A stretch of DNA of 64,000 nt. It comes from Symsagittifera roscoffensis (lineage: Eukaryota; Xenacoelomorpha; Acoela; Convolutidae). Location: assembly GCF_963678635.1 (NCBI RefSeq), contig NC_087062.1:93161845-93225844 (forward strand). The letters are read 5' to 3'. Below the pieces are notes generated by a model that saw nothing but the letters and a program-made list of their open reading frames with translations, was not told where the DNA came from and did no database searches. A program made the translations under genes and the position numbers. Below, piece after piece: positions 52,920-62,900 of this stretch; position 1 is the stretch's first letter, and every line of letters starts with the position of its first letter.

Positions 52920-53437
52920 ATGACGAGCGAATCGGTGACGATAGAAGAACAAGTGAATGTTCAGGCCGGAGATAACACAAAATTAAATGGATGAATCATG
53001 ATTGAAAGTGAAAAAATGGACAGTTACGATGAAGAAGATGTCCACACATACGATAAAAGAAATCAGTTGAAGGAGGAGAAAAAAAGATCTTGTCGAGTAA
53101 TAGCAGAGTTGGAAAAACTTTAAAATCACGTAGACAAATTGGAAAGGAAAGCATTGACGTCAAAGCCGTGAACAAACATCAAACTGAAAAACCAAAGTTA
53201 CATGAAGACTTCGTCAAAAAAAATCAAAAGTTTATTGACGACACTGGCAAGGCCGAATTGCTTACCAATAACAAATCTCAATAGAAACCTTGTCGCATGC
53301 CGGCAACCATTCCAATGACCTTGAAAACCAATAACTGAGACAAAGAATAGCAGATTTAGAGATGGAAAACTTGAAAATGAATCAAAAATTTTCTGAGCAG
53401 TTATCGGAAATGAGGATTACAAATGCCAAAGAAGCCA
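52920..53437 (+). pseudogene. Decayed coiled-coil frame, possible retroelement ORF1/gag remnant
   Basis: Starts ATGACGAGCGAATCGGTGAC (MTSESVTIEEQVNV) at 52920, stops early, then continues in other frames with Lys/Glu-rich helical text (KLHEDFVKKNQKFIDDTGKA near 53200; ADLEMENLKMNQKFSEQLSE near 53355). It ends where the 35-bp inverted-repeat arm begins at 53439. It resembles the coiled-coil part of a LINE ORF1 or a gag, but I cannot assign it. It may belong to the LINE relic upstream or to an unrelated element. Confidence 0.4.
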
Positions 53438-53438
53438 T

Positions 53439-54377
53439 CAGGGACACCATCTCTTGTGTTTTTCTACCTCAAGGACACTTGAGCTAGAGACCTAGACAGC
53501 TCATATCTAGAGACCTAGACAGCTCAAGTGGTTCAGGGACACTTGAGCTGTCTAGGTCTCTAGATATGACCAGTCGGTCATATTTGGAAGTTTGACCTTG
53601 AGAGAAGCAAAAAACACTTGATTTTGGAGAGAAATTTAATTTTTCAAAATTTCGAGTGGAGCATGTCATGCACAATTTTCTCGCGATAACTAAAAATCAA
53701 AAAAGAGAAGTCAGAACGTTCGAGTAAAAAACGCGGGAAAGTTGCAAGAGAAATCGGTAGGAAATTGCTATTCGCAATTTCCATCATAGTGAACAAGAGT
53801 AGAGCTGTCCCATCTGAAATAGAGGACAGAGTATTCCCGAGAGAACGATTATTTGAGCTGGACCAGAGTGAACCTTCGACGGAAAGGTGGAAAACTTGAG
53901 TGTCCCAATGGTTCACGAGAAACTATATCCTAGAGTTAAGACTTGTCCTCGTTATTGAAACTGATAAACATTAAAACTCATTTAGTTACATTATTTAATT
54001 CTTGAGTTAATTACCGACTGAAGTACTTCCCCTTCTTGAGTGTGCTACAATGTGAGTACTAATTTAAATTTCTAGAGTGTGTTTTATAATTGTTATGTTG
54101 AGGTAAGGCGAGTTTTAGGTTGATCCATCTGAAATGGATCAAAGTCCTACTGTCTAATAAAAAGTAACTTAACGGATTTATTCCAACCCGGTTTTTAACG
54201 GCGTTCATGTATTTTGGGTATCTAGAGACCTAAGTATGGGGACGTTTCTGATTCTAGAGTGGGGGATATTTTAGTAGTAGCCTTTAAGCTGTAACGGGTC
54301 GTAGTCTCATGTCACAAACGAACCGAACTGGCTCCGACCGTTCTTGAGGTAGAAAAACACAAGAGATGGTGTCCCTG
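53439..54377. repeat. 939-bp block bounded by exact 35-bp inverted repeats
   Basis: The arm at 53439-53473 (CAGGGACACCATCTCTTGTG… to CTACCTCAAG) is the exact complement of 54343-54377. Sequence outside and inside the arms is unrelated. The enclosed 869 bp include a 30-bp palindrome near the left arm and are GC-richer than the LINE side. No transposase is visible. A foldback element, an inversion or a rearranged LTR are all possible. Confidence 0.85.
53501..53569. repeat. Perfect 30-bp inverted repeat with 9-nt loop
   Basis: Left arm 53501-53530 (TCATATCTAGAGACCTAGAC then AGCTCAAGTG), loop GTTCAGGGA, right arm 53540-53569, exactly complementary. A partial third copy (GAGCTAGAGACCTAGACAGC) precedes it at 53480. 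The loop and right-arm start (GTGGTTCAGGGACACTTGAG) recur inside the 70-bp tandem repeats at 55063. Confidence 0.95.
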
Positions 54378-54930
54378 ACCCTTGAGCCAGTGGTTATAGG
54401 GCCTATTTTTCTTAAGCCTCATGTGTGACTGCAGTAGACGAATGTTACATAGTGTTTTTATGGCGCTCCTGGGTGTTTACGACATCAAGACTACGGAGTC
54501 GAACCCACTTGAGACAGCTTCGGGCTGAATGCCCATTCTAGAGTACCGGCGGTGCGGTTCGACAGGAACGTGCAAACCTTCCGGTTGTACCGTGATAGCT
54601 TTTTAAGAAAACCCGAGAAAACTTCCTGGTACGCTCTCCGAACGAGGCTTAGCTAACCGAGTAAAGGGGGGCAACTACGGGGACAAAAACACGAGCAAAA
54701 AGACAAAAAGCAAAACAAAAACCAAAAAAGAATAGAAAAAGGAACAAAAACCATAAAACGAAAAATGACAGTGACTTTGACACCAGATTAGTTGGATCAA
54801 ACCTTTATATTAATTAAATAGTATACCCATACTGTTTTACAAGTTCGATCGTTTCGATCAATCTAGTAATTTAATCCAGTAACCTTAATAAAGAGCCCGA
54901 GTGTGGGGCGTTGTCAAGGGTTTTCAGATA
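54378..54930. other. GC-richer non-coding stretch, possible LTR or leader of the downstream gypsy element
   Basis: Sequence style differs sharply from the AT-rich DNA to the left. An AATAAA (in CCTTAATAAAGAGCCCGAGT) lies at about 54886-54900, the kind of signal found in an LTR R region. Because the right LTR lies beyond the window, the LTR edges cannot be fixed. Confidence 0.4.
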
Positions 54931-54931
54931 G

Positions 54932-55134
54932 CTTGGAACTTAGCTGGACCAATAGGAGACTTGACTGGAAGAGGTGACCAGCCGAGTGGGAAAGTGGTTT
55001 AGGGACACTTGAGCTGAACCAATAGGAGACTTGACTGGAAGAGGTGACCAGCCGAGTGGGAAAGTGGTTCAGGGACACTTGAGCTGAACCAATAGGAGAC
55101 TGGACTGGAACAGGTGACCAGTCGAGTGGGAAAC
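54932..55134 (+). repeat. 70-bp tandem repeat, about 2.9 copies
   Basis: AATAGGAGAC recurs at 54951, 55021 and 55091, an exact 70-bp period. Each unit has GGTGACCAG(C/T)CGAGTGGG and, between units, GTGGTTCAGGGACACTTGAG. Units 1 and 2 are nearly identical; the third has a few changes and diverges after GTGGGAAAC. Confidence 0.95.
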
Positions 55135-56030
55135 CAGCCAAGAAGGATTTGGCAATTCTCGAGTTCTCAAGTTGGGCAGAACGGGTATCGTTAAAATCCA
55201 CATTACATTATAGGAGATAAGTGTAAAATAGGATAAGCGACATCCCCCGGTTTTGAGGAACGTTTTTACTTGAGCAGGCCTGGAGACAGGTCTACGGTTT
55301 TCTCTTGAGAGGTTTAGCACCCGGCGCTTAAGGTAATTTTAGGCTTAAGAAGGGGGCTAAAAAGGGGGGAGGTTAGAAGGGGGGCTGGTTAAATTAGAGG
55401 TTGGCGGTTGTAAATTGTAAAAAGGGGGAAATTAGAGTAACTAATTAGTCGACATCGTTGACTTAGTTACATTAGACATTAACACGCGTTGGTAATATTA
55501 GGTGGATATCGAAATTTGAACTCGAGTTAAGGAAGGTACCCTGGTCGGATTGGTAGGGGGGAAGGGACATAGACAGTTTTTGTAATACCCCATAAGATCG
55601 CTAGCAGGGGGGAAGGAAACGCGTGACAATTAGGTACCAGACATTTTTTTAGATAGAAGGTAGACATTTGTCACCTTTGAATTTTAGGTGGGCTCATCTT
55701 TCTGTTTTTATTACTTTTTCTAGCTTGGATTTTTGTTGCATTTTGGTGAGGATTTGTGTTTAGTTTTTACACGAACAGGTGATCACAAGATACCTGCGCA
55801 CAGGTTTTGGTCTAAAGTTGCTTGGAACATTGAAAGAGAGGTAATTAAAAAGAAATAAGAAAAGGGGGGTCAGCATTTGGCTTTTAAGAGAGAATTTTGG
55901 GAAAATTTTACTAGAGCTTGAGTGGTGGTACAAGGTACAGTGAATCAAGAAGTCCCCATAACGAAGAGGAAAGAAGTCCCACCACCAAGACACTTGTCAA
56001 CAGTCTGGGGACAGTGCCAAAGAAGTCTTA
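55135..56030 (+). other. Leader region upstream of the second gypsy element
   Basis: No gene. G-rich patches (AAGAAGGGGGCTAAAAAGGG at about 55345) and several GGGGGG-A strings. A candidate LTR end followed by TGG (…TTGTTGCATTTTGGTGAGGA, about 55735-55755) could be a primer site, but this is speculative without the other LTR. Confidence 0.35.
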
Positions 56031-56690
56031 GGACAGAGCAGTCTGGGGACAGTCTTGGGACAGTACATTCTTGGGACAGTGGTCTTGGGACAAGGGTCTT
56101 GGGACAGGGTCTTGGGACAAGGTCTTGGGACAAGGTCTTGGGACAAGGTCTTGGGACAGGGTCTTGGGACAAGGTCTTGGGACAAGGTCTTGGGACAAGG
56201 GTCTTGGGACAGGGTCTTGGGACAAGGTCTTGGGACAAGGTCTTGGGACAAGGTCTTGGGACGGGGTCTTGGGACAGGGTCTCGGGACAAGGGTCTTGGG
56301 ACAGGGTCTTGGGACAGGGTCTTGGGACAGCGTCTTGGGACAGGGTCTTGGGACAAGGGTCTTGGGACAGGGTCTTGGGACAAGGGTCTTGGGACAGTGG
56401 TCTTGGGACAGGGTCTTGGGACAGTAGTCTTGGGACACTAGTCTTGGGACACTAGTCTAGGGACAGTAGTCTTGGGACAGTAGTCTTGGGACAGTAGTCT
56501 TGGGACACTAGTCTTGGGACACTAGTCTTGGGACAGTAGTCTTGGGACAGTAGTCTTGGGACAGTAGTCTTGGGACAGTAGTCTTGGACAAGAGTCTTGG
56601 GACACTGCCGGGAAGTACTGGGACGGTACCGAACAGTCTTGGGACGGTACAAAGAAGAGTAGGGACGGCAATTGGAAGTCTTGGGACAGT
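56031..56690 (+). repeat. GTCTTGGGACA minisatellite (about 45 units of 13-15 bp)
   Basis: The 11-base core GTCTTGGGACA repeats without interruption from about 56050 to 56610, separated by AG, AGG, AAG, GTA, CTA and similar linkers. The left two thirds have (A/G)GG linkers; the right third has (G/C)TA linkers with a regular 14-bp period. It lies about 300 bp upstream of the gag-pol ATG, so it is probably in the element's transcribed leader. Stop-free frames on both strands over it are a consequence of the repeat, not genes. Confidence 0.95.
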
Positions 56691-56943
56691 ATAAAAATTG
56701 AAGTTACAAGAAGTGTTTTAAGACAGAATTAAGATAGAACAATACTAATTGGAACCAGGTACGGTTGAGACCACAAATAAGGAAAGTTTCTCGAAAAGTT
56801 AATAAAGAGAACTGAAACAAGGTTTTAACCACGTTGTATAAAAGTTTTTTTTAAGAAATTTTTTCTTCTCGAAAGATTTTATTCTTAGAATAGGATTGTG
56901 TATACAGTAAAATTGTAATTAAGAGCAATTGTAAATAGGAATA
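56691..56943 (+). other. Immediate 5' leader of gag-pol
   Basis: AT-rich spacer with A-runs and an in-frame TAA at 56932, which makes ATG 56944 the first possible start. Confidence 0.5.
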
Positions 56944-59900
56944 ATGAGGCGGAGCAGGGTATCGGTAGCTGAAAAAAGATCTACCGAAGCAAAGACAAAG
57001 TATAATTCGTCGCTACGCAAAACAACGTCAATGGGTCCGAAGATAACAAAGAAGAGCTTTTCAGTTAATATGATCAGCACAATGAGTACAACGGAGAGAG
57101 CAAGAGAGGGCATGGAAGGGGAACGAGTAGAACCCACCATCGAGATTGATCTAGAGACACCTGATCAAAGTGTTGATGAAACAAGGAAAATAGCGACGGA
57201 GTCAACTCCAATGCCCAATGCAGAAGAACCAAATTCGAAACCCATAGAATTCTCACCAATAGACAACGTGGAAGATGCAATAGGCAACACCGAAGAAACG
57301 GTGAAAGAAGACTCTCAAGTAAAAAAGACATCTTTTACAGAAAGGTTGGCGATGATGGTCGGAATAAAAACGAAAGAGAACGTGACTGAAGAACCAAAAG
57401 CTGAAAGAGCACGAACATTTGGAACAGTGAGCACGAAGACGACAGAAGCCAATCCGAGAGAGGAACAAACTAGAGCAGAAGCGACGGCCGAAGAAAGACC
57501 GACGGCTGACCATGAAGAGGCTACTCTTGAGCTAGGTGACTTGATGGCAAAACTGAATCAGATCGACAAAAAGCTGAAGCACAGCGAAGAGGACAGAGAA
57601 GTGATAAGAAAAGAATTAAGATACAACAAAAACGAGTATCTGGATAGTTATTTTAACCTGGCCAAGGCAACAGAAGAGAGACTCAAGGAGATGTCAGATA
57701 ATGTAGAAACCACCAATGAAGAACGAGATAAGAACATCAAAAAAGATTTGCAACAGTTAAAAAACCGATATGATGATGTCAACAGCCAATTAGGTAGCCT
57801 GGAAAAGAGAATGGACACAATGAGCAAAAATCAGGCCGAGAGTTCGTGTGCAATACAGGCGAAATTGGATGCAATCTTGAGTAATTCTACCTCACAAGAA
57901 AGACCGGCAGCGGATCGCACGCAAGGCACCAGAGTTGACTTTGTGGAACCACAAAGGAACAAACGGCAATCGACACCGTTGCCCTTAACCCGGGATACGG
58001 TGAGCATAGCACCAACAGCTGCTAAAACAATCATGAAGAATGGAATGTCAAGTACAACGACTGGTCCGGGGGACTCAACAGCTAACAGCAACGCAGGTCC
58101 GGATGCTATGACATGGGCAAACACTTGGGAGATGATGAACAGGACTCTAGAGGCCTTCGCCACGAGGAACACTAACTCGAGCGATAGGAGAGATGGGAAA
58201 TCAAGAAAAACATTCAAGAAGCCAAAAGAATTCAAAGACGACTCAGATGGATGCATTGACACGTGGGTGGAAGTGATGAGATTACATCTAGAGCAAGACA
58301 ACTTGAACGATGAAAGACAAGCATGCACAGCCATACTCAGCAATTTAGAAGGCACAGCATTAAAATGCGTGGTTGCGAAGAAAGAAGAAGAACGCGATAC
58401 CGCGGACAAGATCTTCGAGATATTGCTGAATCGATTCGGGTCAGGCATGAAGGGTCACCAAGCGATGATGCGATTTGAAAAGAGAAGGCAGAGGGACGAC
58501 GAGTCAATAGATCGGTTCCTAGATGATCTCGAGAGCTTGAGAAGAAGGAGTGACCCAGAGGAGTCGACAAACAGAAGAAACTTTAGCATTGCCTCGAAGT
58601 TCATTGATGGGGTAAAAAGTGACGACTTAAGGACAATGTTAGCAACATACTACACATTGTCGAAAGACAGCGCACCAACCCCAGAAGAAATGAGACAGAA
58701 ATCAAGGGAATACATGCTGATGAAACCCATGAAATACTCGTATTCAGAAAACAGGAACACGCAAGGGAAAAGTCAACCGCAGAGGTCGTCATGGTACAAA
58801 CCTAGAGATGACATGGACAAGCGCAGATCATGCGCGAACTGCGGGTCGGCGGATCACCACGTGGCTGACTGCACAACATACAAACAAGGCATGAAGAGTC
58901 TAGGATATGCACCAGATGAGGAGGACATGAGCCAGATGGAGGAACACGAGTACTATAGTGGCTTAATCATCAAGATAGGCGCAAGATGCTTCTTCTGTAA
59001 CCAGGAGGGGCACTTCCGAATGGATTGTCCTTTGTTCTGGGAAGCGGTCAAGGACCAGAGTCACCCTAAACATAAGTTGGCATTAGCGGCGGTGCAGAAT
59101 CAGCGGAACAGGCAAAACGAATTTGAATCGAGGAACTTAGGAGCACCAAGCACGGAATTGCCGACGAAGACAGTGAAAGCTGTATCACATGTTAATGATG
59201 CCATAGAATCCGCGGCAGGGAACTCTCTAGAGATAAATTATGAGAAAGCGGCGACGGAAGCAATTGCCAAGGTGAAACAGGATCTGGCTGCGAAGGAAAT
59301 AGAACAACGACTGAAGCTGGAGATCGAAAGACAGAATTTTAACGAAGCATTAACCGGATCGAACAGAGCACCAGGGGCTGTACCGGGCTCAACAAAGACG
59401 GGGAATTGCAACACTGTAAAAATGGTGACGGGAAAGCCATTCGGCATATCAAAAATCGGGGCTAGAATAATGTCGATAATTACAGTGGGTGGCCACGAGG
59501 TAACCAGAAACTTGAGCGAACCGAGCGACCAGACAATAATGCATATTGACGTGTACGCAGATTACTTGAGTTGTATAAGCCCTCAAACGACTTCTAGAGC
59601 ACTGAGAGCACTACTCACGAGAGGGGGCAGCAAGTCGGTACGTGTTGACAACAGGTATACTGAAGCTTATGGTCCACACGAGGTGATGCTAAATATAGAT
59701 GGAATAAACATCTATACCAAGACAATGATAACATGTGACGAAGATCTAATTGGGCAAATCTACGTGGGAAAAGAAGAGTTGAAAGTGAGATCGATTGGAC
59801 ACTGTGCCATGCTTGAAGAAGATGCGATGCACATCGGGACAGAGGCAGATGTGACAGGGCACGTGCTGGACATTAGTGGCAAGAAGACTCAGTTACGTGG

Positions 59901-62900
59901 GTTACTTGATACGGGAGCAGTCTTGAGCGTCATACCAATCGAAACTTGGGAACGAATGGGCTTCAACAAAGATGACTTGATAGATTCGAGAATACGGTTA
60001 TCGGCTGCGAATAAAGGGGCCCTGCGCGTGTTGGGCAGAACGCCGATAATAGCGCTCAATCTGGGGGAACGTAACCTGTGGATGAGTTTTCTTGTAGTAG
60101 AAAACCTAGATGAGTCAGACCAATTCATTTTAGGCAGAGACTTCATGAGGAACTTTGATGTAACAATTGACCTAAATAACGCAATGTTCAGGATACGGAA
60201 CCCGGATAGGAGGTACGCAATCAAACCGGTAAATTTAATAATGGCAAATGAAAACAAAGCACCGGTGTTCTTGAGTAGGAGGGTGAGGCTAAAAGCGAAT
60301 GAAGCGGCAATCGTAGGCTTAAGGATGAAAAATTACAATGAGTTAAGCGACAATAAGCAAGTGTGTATAGTCCCGAATCCTAATAGTCAAAGTGCTGCTG
60401 TTTTAGGAAGATCATTCTCGATAACGAAGAGCGGCCTCTGCGTCAGTGTCTTGTTGAATACCCTTGATATACCGATCACGATACAGAGAGGGAGGAAAAT
60501 GGGATATGCTTTACCGGTTAAAACTCGATATGAAACAATTGAGAACTCAAAGCTGAATGAAGTTGTTGAATGTCCCAATCACAGGGACAAAATTTGTATC
60601 TTGAGACGATTGCAGCAAATTAAAGATTCTTCAGGTCTTATTAACTCACTTAAGTCAGAAACGGACGATGGGCTGTCGAGCTGTTCGAACTTTCCAGAGC
60701 GACCCACACTAGATGAAATGCAAACTGATAAACCGGTTCTGCCGGAGATTGAACATTTGAGGGGCAAACTGAAAGATGAACAGCTCGAAGCCATCAAGGA
60801 CGTACTAGAGCGGAACGAGGAAGTTTTTTCGAGGCATAAGGCGGATATCGGGTGTTGTAATTTTGTTGAGCATGAAATAGAGCTTGAGGAAAACGCGGTA
60901 CCACACAGGGAGGGGGCGAGGCGCATGACCCCACACAAATCGGACGCGTGTAGAAAGGAAATCGAGACATTACTAGAGTATGACATGATAGAACCATCCA
61001 AGTCACCGTGGGCGTGTGGAGTAGTGATGGCCAAAAAGAAAGGCGACCAGTTGAGGTTTTGTTGTGACTTTCGATACCTGAACTCCGTCACGGTGAAGGA
61101 TGCCTATCCCATACCTAGGATTGATGAGAGCCTCTCGAAGTTAGGTGATGCAAAATTTTTTACGACTCTTGATTTAGGCTCGGCCTTTTGGCAGGTACCA
61201 CTACGGAAGCAGGACAGGGACAAGACAGGGTTCGCCTGCGAGTTGGGTCTGTTTCAGTGGAAACGGATGCCGTTTGGACTTTGCAATGCCACAGCCACGT
61301 TTCAGCGATTGATGGCACACGCGCTGATAGGCGTGACAAAAAAGTATGGCAATCTGATAATGTGCTACGTGGATGACGTGGTAATAGCAACGCCAACACT
61401 AGAAGACCACATTGAGAGACTTGACGAGGTGTTCGCGTGCATGAAAAGATCGGGGCTAAAGTGTAAACCGTCAAAGTGCGAGATACTCAAGGACTCAATA
61501 AAATACTTGGGCAGGATGGTGGACAAGCATGGCATCAGACCTGATCCAGACGCCGTGGAAGCAGTCCTAACCTGGAAGTCACCGAAGACGGAGCACCAGT
61601 TGATGAGCTTCCTGGGCTTCGCTAACTACTACAGAGAGTTCATCAAAGGCTACGCAGACAAGGTGTACCCGATGCAACAATTGATGAGGCACAAGGGCAA
61701 GAAGTTCACATGGAACAACGCGGCAGAAGAATCATTCAAGAGGATAAAGAAAGAGCTATGCGAGGCACCGGTACTTGGGATGCCAACTGAGAAGGGGATG
61801 TACGTGCTGGACACGGATGCATCGGTAGTTGCGATTTCAGGAATTCTCCATCAGGAACAAGAATGGAATGGGAAGACAGTCTTGAGACCAATAGCGTACG
61901 GGAGCAAAGTCCTAAGCGACACAGAAATGAAGTACGGGGCACCGAAAGCAGAGATGTTCGCAGTGGTCACCTTTGTCGAGAAATACAGGGCATACCTAGG
62001 CAGTGAGCCCTTCAAGCTGCGAGTCGACAATCGAGCACTAAGCTGGCTGAAAACGTACTCAATGGACCAAAGTTACATTGGGAGGTGGATAGTTCGCTTG
62101 GACGGATACAACATGATAATTGAGCACAGAACACGGGATAAACATCAAAACGCCGACAGCTTGAGTAAGAAGACGGAGTTCTACGAGAGACAAGAACAAA
62201 GAGAAGCAGACAGACCTGAAATCAAAGAGGGTTTCTCCTTCATGAACAAGGAAACGTACGACAGTCTTCCACTCACAAGATGGCTGGACAAATCAGGCAA
62301 ACCGATTGAAGATCATCCCGAATTACCGAAAGAGCCTCTTGAAAAAACCATCCTGAAGAAGAGCAGAAGGATCCCGATAGAGGTAATACTCAAGTCGAAG
62401 ATCGTGAGGGAAACACTCAAAGCAAAAGGCTATGATCTTAACCAGGTAGAAGCGGGAGCTGCACCGATAGATGATGACTTGATGGGGTTGCTCGAGAAAC
62501 TAGCAGATGATAAGCCCGTGATCCAAGAGAAGGGTCAGGAAGGACCGGAACTAAACATACTTCGGAGAGAAGGAACAGCGAACAAGACTGACATTTCAAA
62601 AGGAATCGTCACTGATGGCAAAGATGTCGTGCGGTCACTAGTTGACAAAATCCCCGAAAATATTCTGGAGCAGACAAAAGTCAGGAAAAAGAAGGTGACA
62701 TTCAAAGAAGGAACTGAACACCTGGGACCAGATCAAGAGTCCGGGGAGTGGTCCAGGTTCACAGAAAAAGAGGAACCCGGAGAAGGAAAATTGTCCGGGG
62801 AGCGTGAAGAATGGGATGAAGACTCGGATGAGAGCAGCGAAGGCCAAGACAGTCTCTGCATGATACTGGCAGAAGAGAAGACAAGGCACCACGACAGAGA

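Noticed and set aside
52920-53437. Intact host gene encoding a coiled-coil protein
   Set aside because: An early stop after about 24 codons and repeated frame changes; more consistent with a dead retroelement ORF.
55922-56652. Six-frame set of repetitive open frames (for example SWDKVLGQGLGTR and the opposite-strand PKTLSQDLVPRPC)
   Set aside because: They are translations of the GTCTTGGGACA minisatellite, whose units lack stops in several frames. No unique protein sequence, and they occur on both strands at once.
54932-56690. CRISPR-like arrays
   Set aside because: The repeats are direct tandem units with no unique spacers, in a eukaryotic genome beside a gypsy element.
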